Shown: piece by piece, positions 1-8,105 of the stretch
Numbering within the stretch: the first letter of the stretch is position 1
How the letters are laid out: the number at the start of each line of letters is the position of its first letter
Assembly (NCBI RefSeq): GCF_023238625.1
Contig: NZ_CP096670.1
Coordinates: 919,501-983,500, forward strand
Origin: Agarivorans sp. TSD2052
GTDB lineage: Bacteria > Pseudomonadota > Gammaproteobacteria > Enterobacterales > Celerinatantimonadaceae
Direction of reading: 5' to 3'
Length of the DNA: 64,000 nucleotides
Made by a program: the position numbers and the translations under genes
The notes under the pieces: generated by a model
Told to the model about the DNA's origin: nothing
Database searches by the model: none
Seen by the model: only the letters and a program-made list of their open reading frames with translations

Positions 1-233
1 ATTCGAACATTCGCGTTTAGCTGGATGGCATAGGCGCCACCAAGGATGTAGTAGCCAACCATCATGAATTGGGCAGACTCGAGGGTCCATAGAGATGGCA
101 AGAAAAAGGTTTTGGATATAGACGACCACATCAGTACGCCTATTATCAGGAAGATTCCGTACATCATAAAGCGGCCTATAAGACGATTAAATCTATCAAC
201 GTAATTGACGTAGGCAACAATAAAACCGGGCAT
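1..233 (-). CDS. TRAP transporter small permease (DctQ-like), 3' part off the window
   Basis: The first 77 residues of a small membrane protein are visible and the gene runs off the left edge. They start MPGFIVAYVNYVDRFNRLIG, followed by a hydrophobic span and then a stretch (about residues 48-70) resembling the second helix of DctQ small permeases of tripartite ATP-independent periplasmic transporters. DctQ pairs with the large permease DctM and a periplasmic DctP solute receptor to import small organic acids or sugar acids by Na+ symport. Partners would lie outside the window. The start is an ATG at 231-233. The gene is divergent from the AraC regulator, which may control it. The family call rests on the N-terminal part only. 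Confidence 0.6.
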   Translation of the reverse strand, partial: MPGFIVAYVNYVDRFNRLIGRFMMYGIFLIIGVLMWSSISKTFFLPSLWTLESAQFMMVGYYILGGAYAIQLNANVR

Positions 234-670
234 TAGATTTCCTTATCGCAAAAGCATGGCAACTAAGCTTGCTAATTTGGCGCTGTAAACGGGCTTAACG
301 GCTTAAGCCTTTGCTCATCAGCGCTGTTGTTCTAATCCTTTAAAACACAGGGGTGTTGACCAAGTTGATGTTAGGTACAGCGTTGTGCCATTGAGTGGCG
401 CGTCTAAAATGGTTGCTGCTATGCCGTCTGATTCGCTAATTGAGTTTTACTCACTGCGACGAGATGGCTTTATAACATTTCAATATGGTGACACGTTTAT
501 TTGGACCATTTTTTGCTCACTTATAAGACTAAAAGGCCTTGCTACTCAGGCTGCAATGTTTATTCCGAACGATTATCGAAAAGTGGCAATGAGGAAAAGT
601 GTATATATAACAATGTGATAAGTTAGTCTTGCCCTGTTTTGATACATTGGGCGAGCCAAGGATAGAAAAT
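234..670. other. intergenic region between divergent TRAP and AraC genes
   Basis: This 437-base gap lies between two divergent genes, so it should hold both promoters. A plus-strand open frame at 385-618 has no recognisable family and no Shine-Dalgarno sequence; I do not call it. I could not identify a specific operator. Confidence 0.4.
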
Positions 671-1645
671 ATGGAGAAACGCACTGTAACGAACAATGAA
701 TCATTGTTGTGCACACTTCACTCGAATGATGCAAATCATCAGGCGGCAAACCTGATCAACTGGCAGCAAGAGTTTGACCAACTCAGCCAAGGCCAGTTTC
801 TTGGTGTAATAAATGAAGTTAGCTTGCCGCATATTCATGTGTTTCGAGAAGATACTAGCCATGAGTTGCGGCAACAGTGTCGAGTAGAAGACGGTGGGCT
901 ATGGTTAGGGGTTAGCGCAAATAATAAAAGCTGTCGCATTAATCATCAGCGGACCAGTCATGACCAATTTTTATGCATGCCTGGTGGCTTAGATTTTGAA
1001 CTGTTGACGCCAGATAACTTTTCTATCTTTGGTCTTGTGCTGCCTAAAAGCTTGTTAACTCAATTCGCAGAACAAAATGAAGAAGCTCAGATAAGCCAAA
1101 CGCCTAGAGGCCTTTGCATAGAAGGAAGTGGCGCGGGGGCGCAAATGGTATTTCGGCAATACTTGTCGCTGCTATTGCAACCGCAAGGTAATCGCTGGAG
1201 TAGTATCACCCAGGAGATAATCCTTCAGGATGCGGTGCAAGAACTACTTAGCCAAGCTCAGCAGGTATCCGCTTCACATGTTGGTTCTCATCAGCGGCTA
1301 CGTATTATGAAGCGGGTTAAACACTATTTAAGCGACTCGCGCTTAAAGACCCCTGTCACTATAAGCGAGATATGCGCGGCAGTGCATGTTAGTCGCCGCA
1401 CCTTGCAGTACACTTTTAGTGAGTGTCTTGGCATGTCACCTAAGCAATATATTAAAATTATTCGGCTTAACCAAGTGAGACGTAGGCTGCTAAATTGTGA
1501 CAGCGCCAGAACGATTTCAGAGATAGCATTTGATTATGGTTTTTTTCATCTTAGCCAATTCAGTCAGGATTATATGCGCTTGTTTGGTGAGAAACCTCGG
1601 CAGACACTTCAGCATAACCATCGCTATCGCTCGGAGAGCACGTAA
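671..1645 (+). CDS. AraC-family transcriptional regulator
   Basis: This is a 324-residue regulator. The last 100 residues carry the two helix-turn-helix motifs of AraC/XylS proteins (ITISEICAAVHVSRRTLQY-like, then ISEIAFDYGFFHLSQFSQDY followed by the typical FGEKPRQTL end). The N-terminal 200 residues are a variable sensor domain whose ligand cannot be read from sequence. I chose the ATG at 671 because an AAGGAT Shine-Dalgarno sits about 8 bases before it; an upstream in-frame ATG at 629 has none. It is divergent from the TRAP gene and precedes the sulfatase, either of which could be its target. Confidence 0.85.
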   Translation: MEKRTVTNNESLLCTLHSNDANHQAANLINWQQEFDQLSQGQFLGVINEVSLPHIHVFREDTSHELRQQCRVEDGGLWLGVSANNKSCRINHQRTSHDQFLCMPGGLDFELLTPDNFSIFGLVLPKSLLTQFAEQNEEAQISQTPRGLCIEGSGAGAQMVFRQYLSLLLQPQGNRWSSITQEIILQDAVQELLSQAQQVSASHVGSHQRLRIMKRVKHYLSDSRLKTPVTISEICAAVHVSRRTLQYTFSECLGMSPKQYIKIIRLNQVRRRLLNCDSARTISEIAFDYGFFHLSQFSQDYMRLFGEKPRQTLQHNHRYRSEST

Positions 1646-1987
1646 CCCCAACCCATTGGCTACAGTATTTCTCAGGCTAAATCCTTCTTCTATAAACTGA
1701 CATAAGCACTTGTTCTGATTGTTATATTTTTGTTGGTCAATACCGAGGATAGCTTGTGTCACGCAAGATTTGATCTACGCTTTATTGATACCAGCCATAG
1801 TTATTTGCGCAATGCAGCACTTAAAGAGACCGCTTGGGTGGGGCTAATACTGCCTCGCTTGTCTTACGGCTTTACCGCTTTCTAAGCTTGTTATGTATCT
1901 AAGCATTAGCGCTCTGGTATTACTTGAGTTCGGCCTTGTTGGATGAACAATCATTAAAAAAGCTGAGTAATCAGTTAAGGAGAAAGA
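1646..1987. other. intergenic region upstream of the sulfatase
   Basis: These 342 bases hold no convincing ORF. The sulfatase promoter should lie here, and an AAGGAGA-type ribosome site is present just before 1988. No clear terminator for the AraC gene was seen. Confidence 0.4.
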
Positions 1988-3490
1988 ATGAATAGGATGT
2001 TTCGCTCCCTGATTTTAGGGGTATTAGCCGTACTGCCTTTCACTGCGCACTCAGCGCAAGAGCAACCCAATATTTTTGTTATTTTCACTGATGACATTGG
2101 TATCTCTAATCTAAGTGCTTATCACAATGGTGTGATGAGCAGTCATACGCCTAACATTGATAGCATTGCTGAAAAAGGCATGTTACTCACCGACTATTAC
2201 GCACAACCCTCTTGTACGGCGGGGCGTTCGGCGTTTTTAACCGGTCAATTACCGGTGCGAACGGGAATGCATTCAGTGGGTTTACCGGGTGGCCCAGTTG
2301 GCTTAAGTGGCGATACGCCTACATTGCCTGAAGTGCTTAAATCTATGGGTTATATGACCGGCCAGTTTGGTAAAAATCACCTTGGCGATAGAGATGAGTT
2401 CTTACCTACTATGCATGGTTTTGATGAATATTGGGGATGGCTTTACCACCTAAATGCCATGGAATACACCGAAGATCCAGATTGGCCAAAAGACCCTGAC
2501 TTTCAAAAGTTTGCTCCCCGTAATGTGATCCACGCAAAATCAGACGGTAATGGTAAGCAAACCATTGTTGATGATGGCCCGCTGCATAAAGAACGGATGC
2601 GTACACTCGATGATGAAGTGAATAAACACACCATTGATTTCATTGAGCGAGCGGTAAAAGCCGATAAACCTTTCTTCACTTGGTATTGCCCGTCTCGTGG
2701 CCACGTTTGGACCCATTTATCCCCTAAATATGAAGCGATGTTAGGTGAAAACGGCTGGGGCCTTCAAGAGGTGGTGATGAAGGATCTCGATGACCATGTA
2801 GGAGAAATGCTAGCCAAAATGGAAGAGCTAGGCATTGCAGATAACACCATTATTATTTTCACGGCAGATAACGGCCCTGAAATAATGACTTGGCCCGATG
2901 GCGGCATGACCCCATTTAAAGGCGAGAAAGGCACAACTTGGGAAGGAGGAGTGAGAGCACCATTGCTGATTAGTTGGCCTGGTAAAATCCCTGCAGGGGC
3001 GGTAAATAATGGCATGTTTGATGGCATGGATTGGTTACCCACTTTAGTGGCTGCCGCGGGTGGCCCAGCAGACTTAAAAGAGAAAATGCTAACAGGTTAC
3101 GATGGCTTTAAAGCGCACCTTGATGGTTACAACCAAGTTGAGATGTTAACCAATGATGGCGAGTCTAAGCGTGAGGTTATTTACTATTACGAGCGCGATA
3201 ACTTACAAGCTGTGCGTGTTGGTGATTGGAAAGCCCACTTTGTGGTACAAAACGAAGGTTGGAGTGGCCCTAAAGAAGAGCTAAACGCACCATTACTATT
3301 TAACTTGCGTCGCGATCCTTATGAGCGAGCGGCCGAAGAATCAGGCATGTACTTAAAATGGATGGGCGAAAAAATGTGGGCCTTTGGTCCTGCGCAAGCG
3401 GCGGTTGCTCAGCATCTTGCATCATTTGAAGAATGGCCTCCGGTAACCCCTGAATCACAAGCCGTAAATAATGGCGGAGTGGGTAACTAG
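1988..3490 (+). CDS. Secreted arylsulfatase-type sulfatase (formylglycine-dependent)
   Basis: A 500-residue sulfatase of the alkaline-phosphatase superfamily. A signal peptide (residues 1-23, ending HSA) sends it to the periplasm or beyond. Metal-binding aspartates are seen at FTDD (35-36). The active-site motif is C76-T-A-G-R80, in which Cys is normally oxidised to formylglycine, so a maturase encoded elsewhere is required. A second family landmark, TADNGPE, follows in mid-protein, and length is normal for the family. It hydrolyses sulfate esters; the substrate is not deducible, though algal sulfated glycans fit the rest of the window. AGGAGA precedes the ATG. A strong terminator follows. 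Confidence 0.9.
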   Translation: MNRMFRSLILGVLAVLPFTAHSAQEQPNIFVIFTDDIGISNLSAYHNGVMSSHTPNIDSIAEKGMLLTDYYAQPSCTAGRSAFLTGQLPVRTGMHSVGLPGGPVGLSGDTPTLPEVLKSMGYMTGQFGKNHLGDRDEFLPTMHGFDEYWGWLYHLNAMEYTEDPDWPKDPDFQKFAPRNVIHAKSDGNGKQTIVDDGPLHKERMRTLDDEVNKHTIDFIERAVKADKPFFTWYCPSRGHVWTHLSPKYEAMLGENGWGLQEVVMKDLDDHVGEMLAKMEELGIADNTIIIFTADNGPEIMTWPDGGMTPFKGEKGTTWEGGVRAPLLISWPGKIPAGAVNNGMFDGMDWLPTLVAAAGGPADLKEKMLTGYDGFKAHLDGYNQVEMLTNDGESKREVIYYYERDNLQAVRVGDWKAHFVVQNEGWSGPKEELNAPLLFNLRRDPYERAAEESGMYLKWMGEKMWAFGPAQAAVAQHLASFEEWPPVTPESQAVNNGGVGN

Positions 3491-3512
3491 TTAACCTATA
3501 CCTTTGTGACAA

Positions 3513-3538
3513 AAGCCCACAGTAGTGGGCTTTTTTAT
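3513..3538 (+). terminator. Rho-independent terminator after the sulfatase
   Basis: The stem AAAAGCCCAC / GTGGGCTTTT with a 4-base loop is followed by a T run. The leading A tract means it could also serve the converging cytochrome gene. Confidence 0.85.
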
Positions 3539-3571
3539 GGATAAACCTTGTATCACGATTGCGAAATACGC

Positions 3572-5824
3572 TTACTTTAAGCGGCTATTTAACTGCTGAA
3601 TAAGCGTGTCTGGGGCGTAGGGTTTGAGTGCTTCAATACAGGCCGGGGCGCCGGCTGATTTATACTTCACTAAGATTTCACAGCGTGCATATAAATGGTC
3701 TGGGTTACCGCTGATATCGAAGGCTTGCTGAAGAGCCTCATCTGCTTTAAGTAAATCAAATTTCTCTAATGACAAACCATAAACTAGCCAGTATTGAGGG
3801 TTATTGGGTTCTACGGTAGAGGCTTTTTTGAATAAATCTAACGCCTGCTTTGGCTGATTTTGCCTCAATAAAGACAACCCCGCTGAATAGCTTAATATTG
3901 CCGCTTTTGGTTGCGCCTTAATCCCTTGCATTAGGGTGTTAAACGCTAATGGTTCATTTTTTTGAGCACGGTATAAATCAGCGAGGTTGATGTAGCTATT
4001 AGCAAAATTGGGTTCAACCTTAATTGCCTGTTGATAAGCCTCAATAGCAAGCTGATAGTGACCTTGAGCACGGTGGATATTGCCCAAATTGGTACGGCTC
4101 GCGCCGCGGTCACTGCTAAATGTTTGGATCTCAATATACTCAGCGAGGGCTGATGCTAAAGCACTACGCTGCTGTGCGCTTAGCGCTTTCCAGTATGCGA
4201 CTAATGCACCCGCTGCTTCAGTACGCACTGCATAAACCGGGTCATTAAGTAGCGGGGAAATTAACTTCCAGCGGTCGGCTAAAGGATAAGCGCTGCTACC
4301 TTTTACCGCGCCTAAGCGAATCATGTCATTGTTATCTTTAACCGCACTGGCTAATACGTTTATAGCATCTTTATTGGGATGATTGGCCAATCGTTGTATC
4401 GCGGAAGCACGAATAATATTACTTTGGGCTTGGTCTTGAGCGATGTATGACAACATCTGCCCAGCGCTAGGGTGATTAACACTGCTCGCATAAAAGGCAA
4501 TACTGAAATGCTGAGGGTTTCGATAGCGTGAATCAGGGAACCATTTTATCAGTGCGTCTTCTGCCCATTGATTGCTTTGATCGGTATGACAACGGGTGCA
4601 GACGTTGGGGGTATTGATATGCTTGCTCAAATCTGGTCTTGGGATCTGCCAGCTATGGTCTCGCCTAGGGTCAACCTGCATATAGGTGGTTTCTGGCATG
4701 TGGCAAGTTGTGCATTTAGACGCTTCGCTATCGGCTTGATGAAAGGTGTGATTGTCGGGCAAGTACTCTGCTGCTACATGGCACTGCGCGCATACTGCTT
4801 GCTCTGGTACTTTTAACTGTGCGCTATGTGGATCATGACAATTAGTACAGCTTACGCCTTTTTCAGCCATTTTGGTTTGCAAGTAAGAGCCATAGACATA
4901 GTCTTCATCATAGATTTGCCCGTCATGGTGATATAACTGTGGGGTGATCATGCTTAATAAATAGCGATCTTGAAACGCTCCGTTAACATGGTCATTTTTT
5001 TCAGAAAGCTGAATTCTACGGCTATGACATTGCGCACACACTGGTACTTGCTGGGTGTGTTCAATCGCTTTGGGCTGTAGGGTGCTATTGTCTTGTTGAT
5101 AAACCCATTCTTTTACCGCTTTTGATAAATCACGGTCAAAGCCAAAGTGTTTGTTATTCCATTCGCCACCGTCTTGCTTAAGGTTTGCCAATGCTAGATG
5201 TTCACTCGCTGGGCCATGGCAGGCCTCACAACCCACGCTGATTTCAGCCCAAGTGGTGTTGTATTGATTGGTCTCGGCGTTGTAGTTCTTTTTTAGATCG
5301 GTGGAGTGACAATCGGCACACATGAAGTTCCAATTTTGTCCGGTATTTGTCCAATAAAATTCATCGGTTTTCGCCATCTCTGGGTAAAGGTGGTACCAAC
5401 GCTGGCCGCCCTCTTGCTTTGGTCTGGCATCCCAAGTAAACGGGATCAGTTGCACCCGACCATCATCAAACTCAACCATGTATTGCTGAAGTGGGGTGAC
5501 TCCAAAAGTGTATTTGATTTGATAGTCGTGGAACTGGCCATCAGGCCCTTCAATATTTACCCAGAACTGCTCGCCCTTAGTGTAAAAGCGATTGATCTTG
5601 TCATTAAAAGTGAACTGAGCATTGTTAAAGTCACCTAATATAGCGTCTTCACTGGCATGTTGCATTGCCAATTGATGATGCGAGCCTTGCCATGCTTCAT
5701 AAGCATCTTGGTGACAACGTATACAGGTTTCAGTGCCCACATAATCAACCGCCAACGCTGCAGATGAGGCGGTAAATAACACTAACAGTAATGCCGAGCG
5801 AAGCAGACGGGTAAATATACTCAT
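3572..5824 (-). CDS. Octaheme cytochrome c with HEAT-like and TPR regions
   Basis: A 750-residue periplasmic protein. The signal peptide ends ALA at about residue 25. Eight CXXCH haem-attachment motifs start near residues 34, 169, 199, 263, 326, 345, 371 and 409. A helical, HEAT-like segment follows (about 440-560), then tetratricopeptide repeats (about 575-740). Multihaem proteins of this type carry electrons or reduce small substrates in the periplasm; a TPR tail suggests docking with a partner. No substrate or membrane quinol partner is visible nearby. The gene stands alone, convergent with the sulfatase, with AAGGAA before the ATG. The octahaem plus TPR description is seen directly; the role is unknown. 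Confidence 0.85.
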   Translation of the reverse strand: MSIFTRLLRSALLLVLFTASSAALAVDYVGTETCIRCHQDAYEAWQGSHHQLAMQHASEDAILGDFNNAQFTFNDKINRFYTKGEQFWVNIEGPDGQFHDYQIKYTFGVTPLQQYMVEFDDGRVQLIPFTWDARPKQEGGQRWYHLYPEMAKTDEFYWTNTGQNWNFMCADCHSTDLKKNYNAETNQYNTTWAEISVGCEACHGPASEHLALANLKQDGGEWNNKHFGFDRDLSKAVKEWVYQQDNSTLQPKAIEHTQQVPVCAQCHSRRIQLSEKNDHVNGAFQDRYLLSMITPQLYHHDGQIYDEDYVYGSYLQTKMAEKGVSCTNCHDPHSAQLKVPEQAVCAQCHVAAEYLPDNHTFHQADSEASKCTTCHMPETTYMQVDPRRDHSWQIPRPDLSKHINTPNVCTRCHTDQSNQWAEDALIKWFPDSRYRNPQHFSIAFYASSVNHPSAGQMLSYIAQDQAQSNIIRASAIQRLANHPNKDAINVLASAVKDNNDMIRLGAVKGSSAYPLADRWKLISPLLNDPVYAVRTEAAGALVAYWKALSAQQRSALASALAEYIEIQTFSSDRGASRTNLGNIHRAQGHYQLAIEAYQQAIKVEPNFANSYINLADLYRAQKNEPLAFNTLMQGIKAQPKAAILSYSAGLSLLRQNQPKQALDLFKKASTVEPNNPQYWLVYGLSLEKFDLLKADEALQQAFDISGNPDHLYARCEILVKYKSAGAPACIEALKPYAPDTLIQQLNSRLK

Positions 5825-6192
5825 GAAGTTCCTTTCATCGTTAAACCTAAGCGTCCATGCAACTTAAGATATAGCGTAAGGCCTTATTCTAACTGTACTT
5901 TATATGAAAAGGTGATTTTTTAGTCAGAGATAGGCTAAAAAACAAAAACGCTAAAGTAAGCGGCTTTACTCAGCTTAAGTACCAAATAGCCAAACCGAAT
6001 ATGTAAAGTAAAACCCTGATGGATTGAAACACCGTGATTGCAGGATCCACGACTCGCCGATTCAGGCTCTATCCAAATTATCAGCGTTGATGTTGCTAAA
6101 AGTGATGGTGGTGACTGCCTATAGCCAGTGGCAATAGTAGAATTAGCTGTATATCAGGCGAACCTTTAGATTGTTGGTTACTTAAATACGAA
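5825..6192. other. intergenic region with no assigned feature
   Basis: This 368-base stretch lies upstream of the cytochrome gene and downstream of the small membrane gene. A 16-codon frame around 6080-6128 reads ISVDVAKSD, faintly like the N-terminus of IS110-type transposases, but it is too short to call. Confidence 0.35.
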
Positions 6193-6564
6193 TTAGCTCG
6201 ATATATCATGCACATTCATTATTACGTAACTCGCTACCATTAAAGCTACGCTCAGCATGAACCAGCAAAAAGCATATATAAAAGCTTTTTGAATATCTTG
6301 GGGTACCTTTTTTCTTTTTTCTAACATTCGGTAGCGTTTGGCGTGAAAAGAGCTTAAGAAAACAGTGGCGTATTGTAGAACCCCTTGTCCAGAAAAGAAA
6401 AAGTTTAACGAGTAAAATCTAACTCCATCATCAAGTACATCTGCTAAAAAGAGTAACCACTTTTTCTTTAAGTAAAGAACGACTCCAATCCAAACAAAAA
6501 TACCCAAGCTCCCGGATATAAACAAAAGAACGGCAATTTTGGATGCTAATGTGATTTCACTCAT
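6193..6564 (-). CDS. Small two-span membrane protein, uncharacterised
   Basis: A 123-residue protein with a hydrophobic helix near the N-terminus (about 8-30) and another near the C-terminus (about 92-115), joined by a basic, cytoplasmic-looking segment (SFHAKRYRMLEKRKK). I do not recognise a family. The Shine-Dalgarno is weak. It is flanked by long gaps and is probably monocistronic. The membrane topology and even codon usage make a real gene likely, but no function can be given. Confidence 0.5.
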   Translation of the reverse strand: MSEITLASKIAVLLFISGSLGIFVWIGVVLYLKKKWLLFLADVLDDGVRFYSLNFFFSGQGVLQYATVFLSSFHAKRYRMLEKRKKVPQDIQKAFIYAFCWFMLSVALMVASYVIMNVHDISS

Positions 6565-6948
6565 TTGCTTGGTAAAGACATCGGCTAACCTATATTAATG
6601 TGGCGCTTATTTAGACATGAATTACCAATACTCTACATTAATTGATGATTATGTAAATAATCTTAACGCATTATTCTAACGCTCTATCTAGCCATTTCAG
6701 TCCGTCGTTGTTTGTTCTTTTGTTGTATCGCTTATCGCCATCGTTATTTTTTTGATGCAATTATCAGCTTTCCTGCTAATGGGCTGTTTTTGATGATAAT
6801 TAATGCTAATGTATTGACCTTGTAATCGGGCTGTATTGGCACTCTTCGACACAGTGACAGGCGCTGTCACGTCGCATTAACAGTCATAACACACGGCTAT
6901 TAAGGTGTAGAATAGCCGCAGCTTAAATGTGGTTTAGAGGTAAGCGCT
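6565..6948. other. intergenic region with a short perfect inverted repeat
   Basis: These 384 bases lie between two divergent small membrane genes. A perfect 7-bp inverted repeat with a 3-base spacer (GTGACAG gcg CTGTCAC) lies at 6854-6870 and could be a regulator site for the downstream genes. No ORF is supported. Confidence 0.4.
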
Positions 6949-7338
6949 TTGCTTAAATGGAAGGTCTTCTTTTGGCTTGGGGTTGTAGCAACAATCGCCA
7001 ACGTGATGTTAGGTTTGTATGAAGGCAAACCGATTATTGCCATTGCGGTGTCCACGCTAATTACCGGGGTACTACTGGTCCCTTATTACGGCTATGCCTA
7101 CCAAAAAGTCGTGGCGAATTTGGTGCTGTGGAAGGTGTTGTTTTGGCTGCAGGCAATATTGCTGGCGTTCATTTTGTTTTTTGCGCTGATTGGCCAAGTG
7201 TCTTATTTGGCTGGCGATGGCGGTTTCTCGCTCAAACTGCTGGGGTCGGTGCTTATTTTATTGCTTTGTCCGCTTACGTTGGTTCCACCATTTCGCTATG
7301 CCTATCGTTCGAAGGCATTGTGGAACACAGAGCATTAG
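6949..7338 (+). CDS. Small four-span membrane protein, uncharacterised
   Basis: A 129-residue, very hydrophobic protein with about four transmembrane helices arranged as two similar halves: each begins with a W-K-V-x-F-W-L motif (KWKVFFWLGV and LWKVLFWLQA) and ends in a P-x-x-Y-A-Y motif (VPYYGYAYQK and VPPFRYAYRS). This suggests an internal duplication. The start is TTG, supported by an AGAGG Shine-Dalgarno 8 bases upstream. It precedes yqiJ-yqiK by about 100 bases and may share their promoter. No function is assigned. Confidence 0.6.
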   Translation: MLKWKVFFWLGVVATIANVMLGLYEGKPIIAIAVSTLITGVLLVPYYGYAYQKVVANLVLWKVLFWLQAILLAFILFFALIGQVSYLAGDGGFSLKLLGSVLILLLCPLTLVPPFRYAYRSKALWNTEH

Positions 7339-7439
7339 ATATAAGCATAAATAAGTAACGGATATTTGTGAGCTTGTAGGCCATATCAAGCACTGGCTTG
7401 GCATGCCTTCAGGCTGTTTTACGGCAGAAAGGATGCTGA

Positions 7440-8102
7440 ATGTACCAATTTTTACTGGCAGATATAAATAGCAGCTTTACCTTGGCTTTGGTTTTTGTAC
7501 TAGGGCTAGCTTTAGTCGAGATATTGGGCTCGTTAGTGGGTTTAAGCTTGTTAAATACTCTGGATGATATTCTTCCCATTGATATCGATGTGGATGTAGA
7601 CGCCGATGTTAGCGGAGGGACTCTATCGGGGGTTTTAGGCTGGTTATACTTGCATCAATTACCCTTATTGGTGTGGATCATTCTATTTTTAAGCAGCTTT
7701 GGCCTTGCTGGACTCACCCTCAATTATGTCAGTCTGTCTAATGGAGAGTGGTTACTCCCTTCTTCTGTGACTCACCTTGGGGCTGTGGTATTTGCCCTGC
7801 TTAACGCGCGCTTTTTAGGTCGAGCTATCGCTAAGGTTTTCCCTAAGAGCCAATCTAGCGCTGTTTCTAAGCATGGCTTTAAGGGCTTACAAGCCAGAGT
7901 CACGGTGGGCACCGCAACAGTTGGTAGCCCCGCCGAAGCCGTGTGCACCGACCAACATGGCCAAAAACACTATTTAATGGTGCAGCCACTCGCTAGCAAT
8001 GACAGCTTCCCAATGGGAACTGAAATTGTACTGCTAGAGCGGCACCGTAAGTACTGGACCGCTAGCAAACTCAGCGAATTATTAAACGATCATAAAGGAT
8101 AG
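7440..8102 (+). CDS. yqiJ: YqiJ-like inner-membrane OB-fold protein
   Basis: A 220-residue protein of the YqiJ/NfeD-like type. Hydrophobic helices lie in the first 145 residues, with a conspicuous acidic loop (DILPIDIDVDVDADV). A C-terminal OB-fold-like domain (about 150-215) contains GLQARVTVGTATVGSPAEA. Such proteins are encoded beside flotillins and are thought to support membrane microdomain assembly. Here it lies 3 bases upstream of yqiK, confirming the pairing. Identification is by similarity to the E. coli YqiJ-YqiK pair. Confidence 0.85.
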   Translation: MYQFLLADINSSFTLALVFVLGLALVEILGSLVGLSLLNTLDDILPIDIDVDVDADVSGGTLSGVLGWLYLHQLPLLVWIILFLSSFGLAGLTLNYVSLSNGEWLLPSSVTHLGAVVFALLNARFLGRAIAKVFPKSQSSAVSKHGFKGLQARVTVGTATVGSPAEAVCTDQHGQKHYLMVQPLASNDSFPMGTEIVLLERHRKYWTASKLSELLNDHKG

Positions 8103-8105
8103 ATT

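Noticed and set aside
385-618. 77-codon open frame upstream of the AraC gene
   Set aside because: No ribosome site, no recognisable family, odd composition, and it lies in a divergent promoter region.
6080-6128. Short frame reading ISVDVAKSD, like an IS110-type transposase N-terminus
   Set aside because: Only about 16 codons remain before a stop, there is no start codon and no other transposase sequence; too little to call a mobile element.
6942-6949. AAGCGCTT core overlapping the TTG start of the small membrane gene
   Set aside because: It lacks the flanking TTTC arms, lies away from sugar genes and overlaps the start codon. One or two such 8-mers are expected by chance.
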